Shown: positions 7,906 through 16,860, numbered from the stretch's first letter. The stretch: 64,000 nt of DNA from Demequina sp. NBRC 110052 (GCF_002090075.1 NZ_BBRI01000003.1:186001-250000), one strand, 5' to 3'. The notes: generated by a model not told the origin, from the sequence alone. Numbers and translations: made by a program.

Positions 7906-10878
7906 TCAGGACTCCGAGGAGGCCTTCGGCGCACGGTGGGTGGACACGCGACGCCACACCATCACGACGCCGCCGAGGACCAGCAGCCCGATGACGGAGG
8001 TCGCGATGATCTGGATGTAGACCCACATCGGCGGGGTGTACGAGACCGTCGCACCCGGCGCGAGGCCGTCCATCGCGTTCGAGTTCGCGACCGTGTACAG
8101 GATGTTGTGGGTCGCCTCACGGATGTCCGTGACCGCCTTCGCCGACGACGTGTCGCCGAACGACTTGGACGGCTGGAACGTCAGCGTCAGGTCCGTGCCC
8201 GCGTGGATGCCCTGGTTCGGGTTCATGTACGGGTACAGGTTGAAGTCCGAGATCACGAAGCCCTCGAAGCCCCACTCGCCGCGCGGCACCGCGGTCATCA
8301 GCGCCTCCGAGCCTCCGGCCCAGGTCGCGCCGACACGGTTGAACGAGCTCATCAGGCCGCCGAGGCCGACCGTGGTCTCCGCGATGGTGCCCTGGTCGTC
8401 GGCGATGTACTTCACGTCCATCGTGACGCCCTTGACTGCCATCTCGAACGGCTTGAGGTACACCTCACGGATGGTCTGCTCGGTCGCGAAGGTCGCGATG
8501 CCGTTGTTGACGCGGTTGGTCTCCTGCTCGTTCAGCGCATAGTGCTTGAGCATCGTGTAGACGCCCTTGGTGCCGATGCCGTTGATCACCGAGGTGGCCA
8601 TCTGACCGGACAGGACCGGGTCCTCCGAGTAGTACTCGAAGTTGCGGCCGCCGAACGGCGAGCGGTGCAGGTTGACCGCAGGTGCATACCAGCCGTTGAG
8701 GTCCTTCTGCAGGGCCTCCTCGCCGAGCATGACGCCCATCGCGGTGCCCAGGTCCACATCCCAGGTCTGCGCGATGAGAACCTCGGACGGGTAGGCCGTG
8801 CCGTTGATCGACGAGTTGATGAACGACGAGAAGCCGGCCGGGCCGTCGGGCTCGACGGTCGCAGGCTTGGCGATCGAGCCGATCGCCTCGGTCTGGTAGG
8901 CGCCGTTGAGCAGCATGCTCGTCATGTCGCCCAGCGAGATCGAGTCAAGCAGCTCGTCCCACTTCGGGTCGTCCTTGGCGAGTCCGCGCAACTCGATGAG
9001 GGCAAGGCCCGAGCTCTCGCCCGTGGTCGGCATCTCGCCCTCGAAGCCTGCGGCGGCCTCGTCGTAGTCCCAGGCCTCGAAGCCTGCGACGGTGGCGTCC
9101 GAGGCGGTGTAGATCTCCTCGGTCGGGGCGGTCGGGAAGGTGCCTGCGAAGTCCGCACGCGAGAACGCCTGGATGTCGCCGCCCATGGTCGAGAACTCCG
9201 CGGAGACGTCGTCGAACTGGTTGGTGACCTCGCCGACGTCGGACGCGCGGTGGTCGTCACCCGCGTACACGACGGTCTCGTCGACGGTGTAGACGAAGGG
9301 CTCGGTGCCCCCGGCGACGTCGTGCGAGTTCGTCTGGACGGTGATGTCGTAGTCGCCTGCCTCGAGGACGTACGCCGCCTCGCCGAGGTAGTCGTAGGAC
9401 GCCATGTCCTCGACCGCGATCTCGAGCTGGACCGTCTCGGACGCGCCAGGCGCGATCACGTCGGTCTTGGCGAAGTCGCCCAGGACGACCTCGGACTTCT
9501 CGATGCCGCCCGGCGTGTAGGGCGCCGAGTAGTAGAGCTCGACGACGTCGCGACCGGCGACATCGCCAGTGTTGGTGACCTCGACGGTGACGACGATGCT
9601 GCCGTCGACCTCGCCGGCGTCGGTGGCGAGCACGTTCCACGCGAAGTCGGTGTACGACAGGCCATACCCGAACGGGTACACGACGGCCTCGTCGTAGTCG
9701 ATGAAGCCCTCGTAGGCAGCGGTCTCGTAGTACCGGTAGCCGAAGTAGATGCCCTCGGCGTAGTTCACGAACGGAGCGTCAGGGGTGACGGTGGCGTTCG
9801 ACGTGGCCGACTCGGTGGCCGAGACGGGGTACGAGGCCTCGATGTTGTTGTAGATGAAGTCGCCGAAGTTGTTCCACGTCGGGTCGGCAGTGAAGTCCGC
9901 CGCCCACGTGTCCACGGTGCGACCCGAGGGGTTCACGTCGCCATTGAGGATCGAGCCCAGGGCGTTGAAGCCTGTCGCGCCAGGCGATCCCGCAAGCAGG
10001 ATCGCGTCGACTCCCGCGTCGTCCTGGAGGTCGCCCAGCTCCATCGTGGTGGAGGCGTTGACGACGACCACGACGGTGTCGAACTCCGCCTTGGCCAGGG
10101 CGATCAGGTCCTTCTCGTCCTGGTTGAGCTCGAGCTGGTGCTCGCCCTCGGCGGCTGCCGGGTCGATGTTGTCGGGGTTCGCGATGTCCTGCATGTCCTG
10201 CGTCAGGTCGCCGCCCTCACCGCCGGGGCGGCCGATGAACACCACGGCCGCGTCGTCGTAGGACGCGAACGAGCCGGAGACGGCCTCGTAGTCGGACACG
10301 GGAAGCTCGCCGACGGTGTAGGTCGACTTCTCCGGCACGTCCATCTCGATGTGGCCGCGCTTGGTCTCGGCGGTGTACGCCTCGATAGCGTTGTAGACGT
10401 CCTCGTTGATGCTGAAGCCGGCGTTCTCGAGGCCCACGCGGGGCGTGACGGCCGTGTTCGTGTCGACCGAGCCCGAACCGGAGCCGCCGAACACGGGGTC
10501 CGTCACGGAGCGGCCGAGCATGGTCACCGCGGCGCCCGAGTCGAGCGGCAGCGCGCCGTTCTCGTTCTTCGCGAGCACGATGCCGCCGGCGGCGATCTCC
10601 TCGACGAGGTCGCGTGCCGCCGCATCGACGGCGTCGATGTCAGCGAAGTCCGACTCGTAGTAGGAGGTGTCCCAGCCAGCCGACTCCTCAGAGTTCGTGA
10701 AGGTGTAGGTGCCGTTGCCGAACTGCGAGCCGACCCAGCCGCCGGCCACGATCAGCGCCATGTTCGCCACGACGGCGATCGCGGTCACGAGTGCGAGCAC
10801 AGGGATCCAGATCGACAGGTACTTCTTGTTGGACATCGGGGCCTTGGCCGCCTTGTCCTTCTTCGGACTCGCGCTCAC
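7906..10878 (-). CDS. domain-permuted, membrane-anchored GH3 glycosidase
   Basis: 990 residues. The domain order is swapped relative to ordinary GH3: after an N-terminal transmembrane segment (IWIPVLALVTAIAVVANMAL, about residues 25-50) comes the C-type alpha/beta domain (GGIVLAKNENGALPL, VVFIGRPGGEGGDL with a likely acid/base Glu), then an FnIII-like domain (VTVEVTNTGDVAGRDVVELY), and only then the TIM barrel (HRSPFGGRNFEYYSEDP, MLKHYALNEQETNR, nucleophile Asp in GFVISDFN). A second transmembrane helix (IQIIATSVIGLLVLGGVVMV) with a basic tail closes the protein, so the catalytic part faces outward between two anchors. Permuted GH3s are known in gut bacteria and plant pathogens. Probably acts on glycans at the cell surface. 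Confidence 0.9.
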   Translation of the reverse strand: MSASPKKDKAAKAPMSNKKYLSIWIPVLALVTAIAVVANMALIVAGGWVGSQFGNGTYTFTNSEESAGWDTSYYESDFADIDAVDAAARDLVEEIAAGGIVLAKNENGALPLDSGAAVTMLGRSVTDPVFGGSGSGSVDTNTAVTPRVGLENAGFSINEDVYNAIEAYTAETKRGHIEMDVPEKSTYTVGELPVSDYEAVSGSFASYDDAAVVFIGRPGGEGGDLTQDMQDIANPDNIDPAAAEGEHQLELNQDEKDLIALAKAEFDTVVVVVNASTTMELGDLQDDAGVDAILLAGSPGATGFNALGSILNGDVNPSGRTVDTWAADFTADPTWNNFGDFIYNNIEASYPVSATESATSNATVTPDAPFVNYAEGIYFGYRYYETAAYEGFIDYDEAVVYPFGYGLSYTDFAWNVLATDAGEVDGSIVVTVEVTNTGDVAGRDVVELYYSAPYTPGGIEKSEVVLGDFAKTDVIAPGASETVQLEIAVEDMASYDYLGEAAYVLEAGDYDITVQTNSHDVAGGTEPFVYTVDETVVYAGDDHRASDVGEVTNQFDDVSAEFSTMGGDIQAFSRADFAGTFPTAPTEEIYTASDATVAGFEAWDYDEAAAGFEGEMPTTGESSGLALIELRGLAKDDPKWDELLDSISLGDMTSMLLNGAYQTEAIGSIAKPATVEPDGPAGFSSFINSSINGTAYPSEVLIAQTWDVDLGTAMGVMLGEEALQKDLNGWYAPAVNLHRSPFGGRNFEYYSEDPVLSGQMATSVINGIGTKGVYTMLKHYALNEQETNRVNNGIATFATEQTIREVYLKPFEMAVKGVTMDVKYIADDQGTIAETTVGLGGLMSSFNRVGATWAGGSEALMTAVPRGEWGFEGFVISDFNLYPYMNPNQGIHAGTDLTLTFQPSKSFGDTSSAKAVTDIREATHNILYTVANSNAMDGLAPGATVSYTPPMWVYIQIIATSVIGLLVLGGVVMVWRRVSTHRAPKASSES

Positions 10879-10920
10879 GGTGCTTCTCCTTGGCTACGCG
10901 GGTGGATGGGAGGTGGGTGC

Positions 10921-10943
10921 CGAGCGGCTCCGGGGGCCGCTCG
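10921..10943. other. 8-bp stem-loop upstream of permuted GH3
   Basis: CGAGCGGC (10921-10928) pairs with GCCGCTCG (10936-10943) around a 7-nt loop, 42 nt upstream of the permuted GH3 start on the minus strand. It may be leader structure or a second part of the terminator of the lipoprotein gene. Confidence 0.35.
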
Positions 10944-10980
10944 AGGCAGTGAAGTCTGGGTTGCGGCGGACCAGGGGCCC

Positions 10981-11003
10981 GCCCGCCCCGCTGAGGGGCG
11001 GGC
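10981..11003 (-). terminator. stem-loop after small lipoprotein gene
   Basis: GCCCGCCCC (10981-10989) pairs perfectly with GGGGCGGGC (10995-11003) across a 5-nt loop, about 40 nt after the stop of the small lipoprotein gene. A further weaker hairpin built on CCCCGGT/ACCGG follows at about 11010-11030. No T-run, as is common for actinobacterial terminators. Confidence 0.55.
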
Positions 11004-11044
11004 AGGCTCCCCCGGTCGACACCGGTGGGGCCTCAGGGGCCGAA

Positions 11045-11458
11045 CTACTCGGCGGCGGCCTCGGTGATGGCGCCGTCCTGGTCGATCTGGCAGAGCACGC
11101 CGTCGGCGCCCTCGGCCTCGATCACGTAGTTGCCACCGTCGATGTTGACGGTGCCGGTCACGCGCTCGGCGGCGTCCGTCTTGACGAACGGCATCACCAT
11201 GAGGCCGTACTTGACGGTCGGCTCGCTGACGTCGGACGCGAGCATGACCTGCGCCCAGTCATCGTCGGCGAGAGCGTCGTCGACGGCAGTCTTCGCGGTC
11301 TCCAGGTCGGTCGTGAGCGCCTCGCAGGCGGCCGATGCGGCGCCGCCGTCCTCGCCACCGGTCGAGCCGGTGTCGCTCGAGCAGGCGGCGAGTCCGAACG
11401 CACCCATCGCGGCGATCAGCAGAGCAGCACCCGTGGTCTGCACCTTCTTGATGTTCAT
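11045..11458 (-). CDS. small lipoprotein, unknown function
   Basis: 137 residues. Clear lipoprotein signal: MNIKKVQ, hydrophobic core GAALLIAAMGAFG, lipobox LAAC with Cys26, then a Ser/Gly/Asp linker. The mature ~110 residues are acidic and include a second half resembling a small beta domain (RVTGTVNIDGGNYVIEAEGADG) with one Cys (VLCQID). I do not recognise the family. It is placed between a GH3 lipoprotein and a membrane-anchored GH3, all on one strand, so a role in surface glycan capture or regulation of these enzymes is a reasonable guess only. It is separated from both neighbours by strong hairpins, suggesting its own transcript level. Confidence 0.75.
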   Translation of the reverse strand: MNIKKVQTTGAALLIAAMGAFGLAACSSDTGSTGGEDGGAASAACEALTTDLETAKTAVDDALADDDWAQVMLASDVSEPTVKYGLMVMPFVKTDAAERVTGTVNIDGGNYVIEAEGADGVLCQIDQDGAITEAAAE

Positions 11459-11528
11459 GATTGCTCCTCTAGGGGATCGAGCCGCGAGGGGGTCTCACGG
11501 TCCATGTCTATGGTCTATGCGGTTGTAT

Positions 11529-11556
11529 GGCCGAGCGAACTTGCGTTCGTTCGGCC
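11529..11556. other. 12-bp stem-loop
   Basis: GGCCGAGCGAAC (11529-11540) pairs with 11545-11556 around the loop TTGC, with one G-T wobble. It sits 70 nt upstream of the small lipoprotein start and 5 nt from the terminator-like hairpin at 11562-11595, so two hairpins stand in series between the genes. Confidence 0.5.
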
Positions 11557-11561
11557 CGGGC

Positions 11562-11595
11562 GGTGTGGCCGGCGACCGGAGCCGCCGGCCACACC
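11562..11595 (-). terminator. 13-bp stem-loop after GH3 lipoprotein gene
   Basis: Arm 11562-11574 (GGTGTGGCCGGCG) is perfectly complementary to 11583-11595 with an 8-nt loop, beginning 8 nt after the GH3 stop codon on the minus strand. Very stable; no U-tract. Best read as terminator or 3' stabiliser. Confidence 0.65.
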
Positions 11596-11603
11596 CGGGA
11601 GTG

Positions 11604-13964
11604 CTAGTCGGCGATGACGCCGGACCAGTTGAGGCCGAAGCCGAAGTCGTAGGCGTTGCCTGCGGCGTCGGTGTAAGGCGTCATGTCCTTCGCGACGTCC
11701 TCGAGCTGGGCCTCGACCGTGTCCATGTTCGCGGGGAACTGGATCGGCAGGCGGCCCGACGGCTCGTAGGCGCCAGTCGCGACGTCGTACACTGCCTTGT
11801 CCGAGGTGCCGAAGCTGACCAGGATCGCGTCAGCGTCGGCCTCGAACTCGGCGGGGATGATCGGGTTCACGGCCTTGAGGACCGCCACCACGGGGATGTC
11901 GGAGCCACTGGCCTCGACGGCCGCGACCGCACGCTCGAAGGCGTCCAGGTCGGCCTCGTTCGAGATGCGCGAGGTGTTGCCGAAGTAGGAGCGGTTCTCC
12001 TGGGTGCCATCCTCGAGGATGTCGCCAGCGATCGAGACCTTGCGGACGTTGTCGCCATCCGCCGTGTAGGGGCGGTACTGCAGCGAGAACGGGTACCACT
12101 CGCCGGTCTCCACGTCGTGACCCGCGCCGGAGAAGTTGTCTCCGTTGTTCGGGCTGTCCATGCCGACCAGGACCAGGTCCACGTCGGTGAGGTCGGGAGC
12201 AGTGATCGACGTCGCCACACCCTCATCGTTGAGCACGACCTCGTCGGTCACGACGGTGCCGAAGATCTCGGCGGCCGCGTCGAGGTCCATGGTCGGACCC
12301 TGCGAGTAGGTGGCGGGGCCGAAGAGGCTCGCCACACCGTTGTCCTCAGACTGCGGGATGTAGACGGTGAGCTCCGACGGGTCGACGCCCTCGGCGATGA
12401 CGCCGTCGTTCTTCAGCATGACGATCGACGCGAGCTGCGCGTCGTAGCCTGCCTGGACCTTGTCGTCCGAGGCGAGCACCGAGGCCGACTCCTCAGGGTC
12501 GAGGAACGCGGACTCGTACAGTCCGGCGTCGAAGAACATCTTGAGGATGCGGGCACCCGACTCCTGGAAGCGGGTCTCCGCGTCCACGTCGAGCTCGCCG
12601 GCCTCGAACTTCTCCTGCCACAGCGCGGCGCCCTCGAGGAGGATCGTCGCGTCGTTGACGCCACCGAACATGTCGTGACCGGTGCCGAGCACCTCGACGT
12701 AGCGCTCTGCCGGCGCCAGGTCCTCGGCGCCGTGCGCGGTCGCGATGAACGCGCCCTCGTCGTTCTTGCCGGTCATGACGCCCCAGTCCGTCACGACGAC
12801 GCCGCCGAAGGCGTTGTCGTCGCGCAGGATCGACATGAGGCCCGTGTCGTACGCGGTGCCCATGCGGTCCTCGAACAGCGGCTGTCCGTCACCGTCCAGC
12901 GAGATCGAGTACGAGGTCATGACCGCAGCGGAGTCGAGTGCGGCCTGGAAGACCTTGATGTGCTCGTCGAGGTTGCCGCCCGGGTACACGCCGTACTTGC
13001 CGACCTCGGTGTGCGACTCGCGGCCGCCCTCGCCGGGGCCGTCGCCGGGCCAGTGCTTGATCATCGCGTTGACCGACTCGGTTCCCCAGTCAGCGGCGCC
13101 GTCGGAGCCCTGGAAGCCAGAGACGTACGCGGCGGTGAGCTCGGCGGCGAGGTCGGAGTCCTCACCGAACGTACCGCCGACGCGGAGCCAGCGGGGCTCC
13201 GTGGCGAGGTCGATCTGCGGGCTCAGCGCGGTCGTGATGCCCAGCGCGCGGTACTCCGCGGAGGCCATCTGACCGAACTGCAGCGTGTAGGCCGGGTCGA
13301 ACGTCGCCGCGAGGCCCAGGTTCGAGGGCCAGCGCGAGATGTCCGCGCCGTCGGCGTTGTAGCCGCCGGAGCCGGCGGTCGAGCGCGGGTCGGAGGCGAA
13401 GTTGACGGGCACGTACGGGGTGTCCTCGGTCGCGAGGGTCTCCACGTAGGCCTGCATCGCGTTGACCCACGGGACGGTCGTGCCGGCGTCGGAGCCCGCA
13501 GCGTTCAGGACGGCGCGCAGGTTCGACTCGGACAGGTAGGTCTTCTGGGCGTCGGTGAGGCCGTCGCCGGGCGAACGCTCGTGCGAGCTGAACAGCATGA
13601 GGCCCGCGATCTGCTCGATCGACATCTGGCCGGCGATGTCCGCCGCGCGCTCGGTCGACGCGAGGCGCCAGTCCTCCCACGTGTCGAGCTCGCCATTGGC
13701 GTTCATGTCCTTGAACGCGACCGTGGAGCCGTCGATCTCCTCCTCGAGCAGCGTGACGCCGCTCTCCGAGCCGTACGACAGGTCCGGGTAGTCGCCGGGG
13801 TTGTCCACGACGGTGAACGTCGTGTCGCCATCGGACACCTCGCTGGTGGTGTAGCTGCCACCTGCCTCGGTGCTGCCGGGCTCGTCCGTCGAGCATCCGG
13901 CCAGGCTGATCGCGAGCGTCAGGCCCGCGAACGCCGCCGCGCCCTTGATGTGCATGGGCTTCAT
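11604..13964 (-). CDS. GH3 exo-glycosidase lipoprotein
   Basis: 786 residues from ATG 13964, chosen because AAGGAGG lies 7 nt upstream; another ATG at 13970 is too close to that site. MKPMHIKGAAAF, hydrophobic core AGLTLAISL and lipobox LAGC make it a surface lipoprotein. Barrel motifs: WPSNLGLAATFDP, INAMIKHWPGDGPGEGGRESH-like segment (KHWPGDG visible), TSYSIS, nucleophile Asp in GGVVVTDWGVM; the C-terminal domain contains DLVLVGMDSPNNG and ends GFGLNWSG. This resembles exo-1,3/1,4-glucanase-type GH3 enzymes rather than the cytosolic GH3 nearby. It probably trims external polysaccharide so that products reach the membrane-anchored and cytosolic GH3s. Confidence 0.92.
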   Translation of the reverse strand: MKPMHIKGAAAFAGLTLAISLAGCSTDEPGSTEAGGSYTTSEVSDGDTTFTVVDNPGDYPDLSYGSESGVTLLEEEIDGSTVAFKDMNANGELDTWEDWRLASTERAADIAGQMSIEQIAGLMLFSSHERSPGDGLTDAQKTYLSESNLRAVLNAAGSDAGTTVPWVNAMQAYVETLATEDTPYVPVNFASDPRSTAGSGGYNADGADISRWPSNLGLAATFDPAYTLQFGQMASAEYRALGITTALSPQIDLATEPRWLRVGGTFGEDSDLAAELTAAYVSGFQGSDGAADWGTESVNAMIKHWPGDGPGEGGRESHTEVGKYGVYPGGNLDEHIKVFQAALDSAAVMTSYSISLDGDGQPLFEDRMGTAYDTGLMSILRDDNAFGGVVVTDWGVMTGKNDEGAFIATAHGAEDLAPAERYVEVLGTGHDMFGGVNDATILLEGAALWQEKFEAGELDVDAETRFQESGARILKMFFDAGLYESAFLDPEESASVLASDDKVQAGYDAQLASIVMLKNDGVIAEGVDPSELTVYIPQSEDNGVASLFGPATYSQGPTMDLDAAAEIFGTVVTDEVVLNDEGVATSITAPDLTDVDLVLVGMDSPNNGDNFSGAGHDVETGEWYPFSLQYRPYTADGDNVRKVSIAGDILEDGTQENRSYFGNTSRISNEADLDAFERAVAAVEASGSDIPVVAVLKAVNPIIPAEFEADADAILVSFGTSDKAVYDVATGAYEPSGRLPIQFPANMDTVEAQLEDVAKDMTPYTDAAGNAYDFGFGLNWSGVIAD

Positions 13965-14310
13965 GCTCATGCCTCCTTCGTCATCATTGACTGCATCGTG
14001 TTCTCCCCTGTGTCCAGTGGAGCTGGATCGATGACCGCACCCGTTCGCGTGAGCCCGGACGGCTTCCGAGCCGCGATCGCGTGGCGATCGTTCTGACGCG
14101 GTGACCAGATGCCCGTGCCGTGGGACTCCGATGTCTGACGGCGGTGTCCTGCGGTGGTGCGTGCTGGTCGGCGCGCTGAAGAAAAGTGAAACAGCGCGGC
14201 ATCGAACCGGGTTCGCCGGTCGCACAACCTGTCGCCTGCCATGCACAAACTGCGGCCTCGTTACCACCTTGTGACATACGCGTGATGGACGCGTGACAAT
14301 TTGACGAGGG
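13965..14310. promoter_or_regulatory. 346-bp leader and promoter region of GH3 lipoprotein gene
   Basis: No convincing gene. A 13-bp palindrome CGAACC-G-GGTTCG occupies 14203-14215 in an otherwise unstructured region next to an A-rich run (14180-14191); it could be a repressor operator of LacI or GntR style. Just before the GH3 start a 9-codon frame (ATG 13996, MQSMMTKEA) ends with a stop overlapping ATG 13970 and contains the GH3 ribosome-binding site, so a coupled leader peptide is conceivable. I could not fix a convincing -35/-10 pair. Confidence 0.35.
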
Positions 14311-15132
14311 TCAGCGGGCGCGCCGCACGCGCACGTCGCCGGCGAGCACGGCGGTGATAACGCCCGACGCCGTGGTCACCAGGAGCGCGCCGTCCCCCCC
14401 GAGCCCGGTCGCGGTTCCGACCACGGGAGACGGTCCACCGGCGTCCACCGCGACGGGCAGCCCGAGGGTCGCGCACACATCGGTCACCTCGGCACGGATC
14501 GCCTCCGGATCCGCGTCCCACAGTCGGCACGCGGCGGCGATCTCGCTCGCCAGCCGGTCGAGCACCGCGACCCGCGTCACCTCCATCCCGAGCGACGCGA
14601 GCGACGCGGCGTGGGGCACGGGCAGCTCGTGCGCCCCCTGCGCGACGTTGACGCCCACGCCCGCGACGACGGCACCGTCGACGATCTCGCACAGGATCCC
14701 GACGACCTTGCGCCACGTCCCCCACCCGGCGATGTCGTCCGCGCCCGCGACGTCCACGATCACATCGTTCGGCCACTTGAGCGCTGCGTCGACGCCGAGC
14801 GCGCGCACGGCGCGGACCGCGGCCAGGCCCACCACGAGCGGCGCCCACGCGAGGTCGGGCCCCGACGCGCGGGGCCGCAGCACGAACGACGCGGTCAGCG
14901 CCACCCCACGCGGCGTCTCCCAGACGCGACCGGACCTCCCGCGACCCGCAGTCTGATGGTCCGCCACGTAGGCCGACAGGTGCGGCCACGCGTCGGGGTT
15001 CTGGCGCAGCGCCGCCGCGAGCGCAGTATTGGTCGAGGGCTCGTCGGGCACGACGGCCGCGAGCGCGAGCGGGCCGCGCGGGGCGATCAGCGGCTCGACC
15101 AGGTCGGGGGTCAGCGGCGCGCGCGGGTCCAT
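14311..15132 (-). CDS. birA: biotin-[acetyl-CoA-carboxylase] ligase
   Basis: 273 residues. Catalytic biotin protein ligase without the N-terminal helix-turn-helix of E. coli BirA, so not a repressor. Visible motifs: the biotinyl-AMP loop GRGRSGRVWETP, GVALTASFVLRP, ALKWPNDVIV (Lys and Asn at the active site) and KVVGILCEIV, then a small C-terminal domain GLPVAVDAGG. It attaches biotin to the carrier domain of acyl-CoA carboxylase alpha, whose gene is at 29335-31119. The ATG at 15132 is preceded at exactly 6 nt by TACGCT, so the mRNA is probably leaderless and the gene has its own promoter independent of the PTS operon ending 57 nt upstream. Confidence 0.93.
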   Translation of the reverse strand: MDPRAPLTPDLVEPLIAPRGPLALAAVVPDEPSTNTALAAALRQNPDAWPHLSAYVADHQTAGRGRSGRVWETPRGVALTASFVLRPRASGPDLAWAPLVVGLAAVRAVRALGVDAALKWPNDVIVDVAGADDIAGWGTWRKVVGILCEIVDGAVVAGVGVNVAQGAHELPVPHAASLASLGMEVTRVAVLDRLASEIAAACRLWDADPEAIRAEVTDVCATLGLPVAVDAGGPSPVVGTATGLGGDGALLVTTASGVITAVLAGDVRVRRAR

Positions 15133-15138
15133 GCCGTC

Positions 15139-15144
15139 AGCGTA
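15139..15144 (-). promoter_or_regulatory. -10 box of birA (leaderless)
   Basis: TACGCT on the minus strand ends 6 nt before the birA ATG. With transcription starting at or next to the A of ATG the message has no 5' leader; no Shine-Dalgarno is visible. Confidence 0.55.
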
Positions 15145-15189
15145 GACGGCTCCTCCCGCCGTCTCGCGAGACCCGCGCGCGCCGCTGAG

Positions 15190-16860
15190 CTAGATGACCT
15201 CGCGCAGCGCGGGGCTCGCCTCCGCGAGCACCGCTTCACGGGCGTCATAGGCGGTGCGCGCTGACCGCGCGAGGTGCGCGAGTCGCTGGCACTGCGCGAA
15301 CGTGTGCTGCGCGAGCGCGAAGCGCACCATGGGGACCTTGCTGGGCGCCATCGACAGGCTGGACACACCGAGCCCCACGAGCACGAGAGCGAGCAGCGGG
15401 TCGCCTCCGGACTCTCCGCACACTCCCATCGGCTTGCCGTTGATCGCGGCGCCGTGGCACGCGGTCGCGATCACATCGAGCAGCGCGGGCTGCCACGGGT
15501 CGAGCAGATCGGCGAGCTCTCCTTGCATGCGGTCGGCGGCGAGCGTGTACTGCGCGAGGTCGTTCGTGCCGAGCGAGCCGAAGTCGACCTCCTCCATGAG
15601 GTGCGCCGAGCGCATCGCCGCGCCCGGCACCTCGATCATCACGCCGACCTTGGGAAGCCCGTTCTCACGGACCCGGCGCGCGAACCATGCCGCCTCCTCG
15701 ACGATCGCGACCATGGGCGCCATCACCTGCACGTCCGCGCCTGTCTCGGACGCGGCGATGGATAGCGCCTCGAGCTGCGCATCGAGAAGGTCGGGACGCT
15801 CGGCAGAGAGGCGCAGTCCGCGTCGGCCGAGCGCGGGGTTCTCCTCCGCGCCCAGGTCAGCGAACGCGAGCGGCTTGTCGGCTCCGGCGTCGAGCGTCCG
15901 GACCACCACCTTGCGGCCCTCGAAGGGCGCGAACACCTTGCGGTAGATGTCGGTCTGCTCCTCGACGGTGGGCGCGGTCGAGGCGCTGAGGAACACGAAC
16001 TCGGTGCGGAACAGTCCCACGCCCTCGAGGTCCTCCCTGCCTGCGGCCTCCGCGTCCTCGACGCCGCCGATGTTGGCGAGCAGTTGCACTCCCCTGCCGT
16101 CGCTGGTGCGTCCGGGGCCGGTGGTCGACTCGAGCGCGGCCGCACGGCGCTCGCTGCGCTGCCTGAGCTCGCGAACGAGCTCCGGGGTCGGCTCGACGTG
16201 CACCTCGCCCGTGTCCCCGTCGACCAGCACGTGCACGCCGTCCTCGAGGTCGGTCGCGCCGGCGACCTTCACCACTGCGGGGATCGCCATCTGCGCCGCG
16301 AGGATCGCGGTGTGGCTCGTACGGCCGCCCTCCTGGGTGACGATGCCGAGCACCTTGGCGCGATCCAGCGTCGCGGTCTCGGCGGGCGCGAGGTCGACGG
16401 CGACGAGCACGCACTCCTCGGTCAGCGTCGGCACACCAGGGGCGGGAACCCCGAGCACGTGCGCGATCGCGCGGTCGCCGACGTCCCGCAGGTCGGTGGC
16501 GCGCTCGGCGAAGTAGCCGCCGAGCGCGGTGAACTGGTCGATGTAGGACTGCACGGCACGGTCGAGCGCGGTCGCGGGACCGGCGCCGCCCTCGACCTCG
16601 GTCGTCGCGGCGGCGAGCAGGCCCGGGTCGCGCGCAAGCATCGCGGTGGCCTGGAGGATGGATGCGGCGGTGTCCAGGGCGGTGAGCGCCCGACGCTCGA
16701 GCTCGGTCGCGACCGCTTCGAGCGCGTCTGCCACCTTCTCCGCGCCGTTGTCAGCGGGCGGTTCGTCGGCGGGAGGACGCACGGCTGCACCGACCTTGAC
16801 GACTGGCCCGAAGGCGGAGCCCGCACTGACTCCGATCCCCTGGACGACGCCCACGGACAT
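15190..16860 (-). CDS. ptsI: PTS enzyme I (phosphoenolpyruvate-protein phosphotransferase)
   Basis: 556 residues, full family length. It moves phosphate from PEP to HPr. The phospho-His motif GGRTSHTAILA (His about residue 184) lies in the swivelling domain; the C-terminal PEP-binding barrel shows LFRTEFVFL, RTLDAGADKP, ENPALGRRGLRLS, VMIEVPGAA, FGSLGTNDLAQY and the conserved Cys region MGVCGESGGDP. Its ATG overlaps the HPr stop codon (TGATG), so it is the last gene of the polyol PTS operon. Carrying its own HPr and EI makes the operon independent of general PTS genes elsewhere. Confidence 0.96.
   Translation of the reverse strand: MSVGVVQGIGVSAGSAFGPVVKVGAAVRPPADEPPADNGAEKVADALEAVATELERRALTALDTAASILQATAMLARDPGLLAAATTEVEGGAGPATALDRAVQSYIDQFTALGGYFAERATDLRDVGDRAIAHVLGVPAPGVPTLTEECVLVAVDLAPAETATLDRAKVLGIVTQEGGRTSHTAILAAQMAIPAVVKVAGATDLEDGVHVLVDGDTGEVHVEPTPELVRELRQRSERRAAALESTTGPGRTSDGRGVQLLANIGGVEDAEAAGREDLEGVGLFRTEFVFLSASTAPTVEEQTDIYRKVFAPFEGRKVVVRTLDAGADKPLAFADLGAEENPALGRRGLRLSAERPDLLDAQLEALSIAASETGADVQVMAPMVAIVEEAAWFARRVRENGLPKVGVMIEVPGAAMRSAHLMEEVDFGSLGTNDLAQYTLAADRMQGELADLLDPWQPALLDVIATACHGAAINGKPMGVCGESGGDPLLALVLVGLGVSSLSMAPSKVPMVRFALAQHTFAQCQRLAHLARSARTAYDAREAVLAEASPALREVI

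Noticed and set aside
7420-14096. Plus-strand open frames of about 1000 codons opposite the GH3 genes
   Set aside because: Same antisense effect; composition dominated by Val, Arg, Asp and His with no domain.
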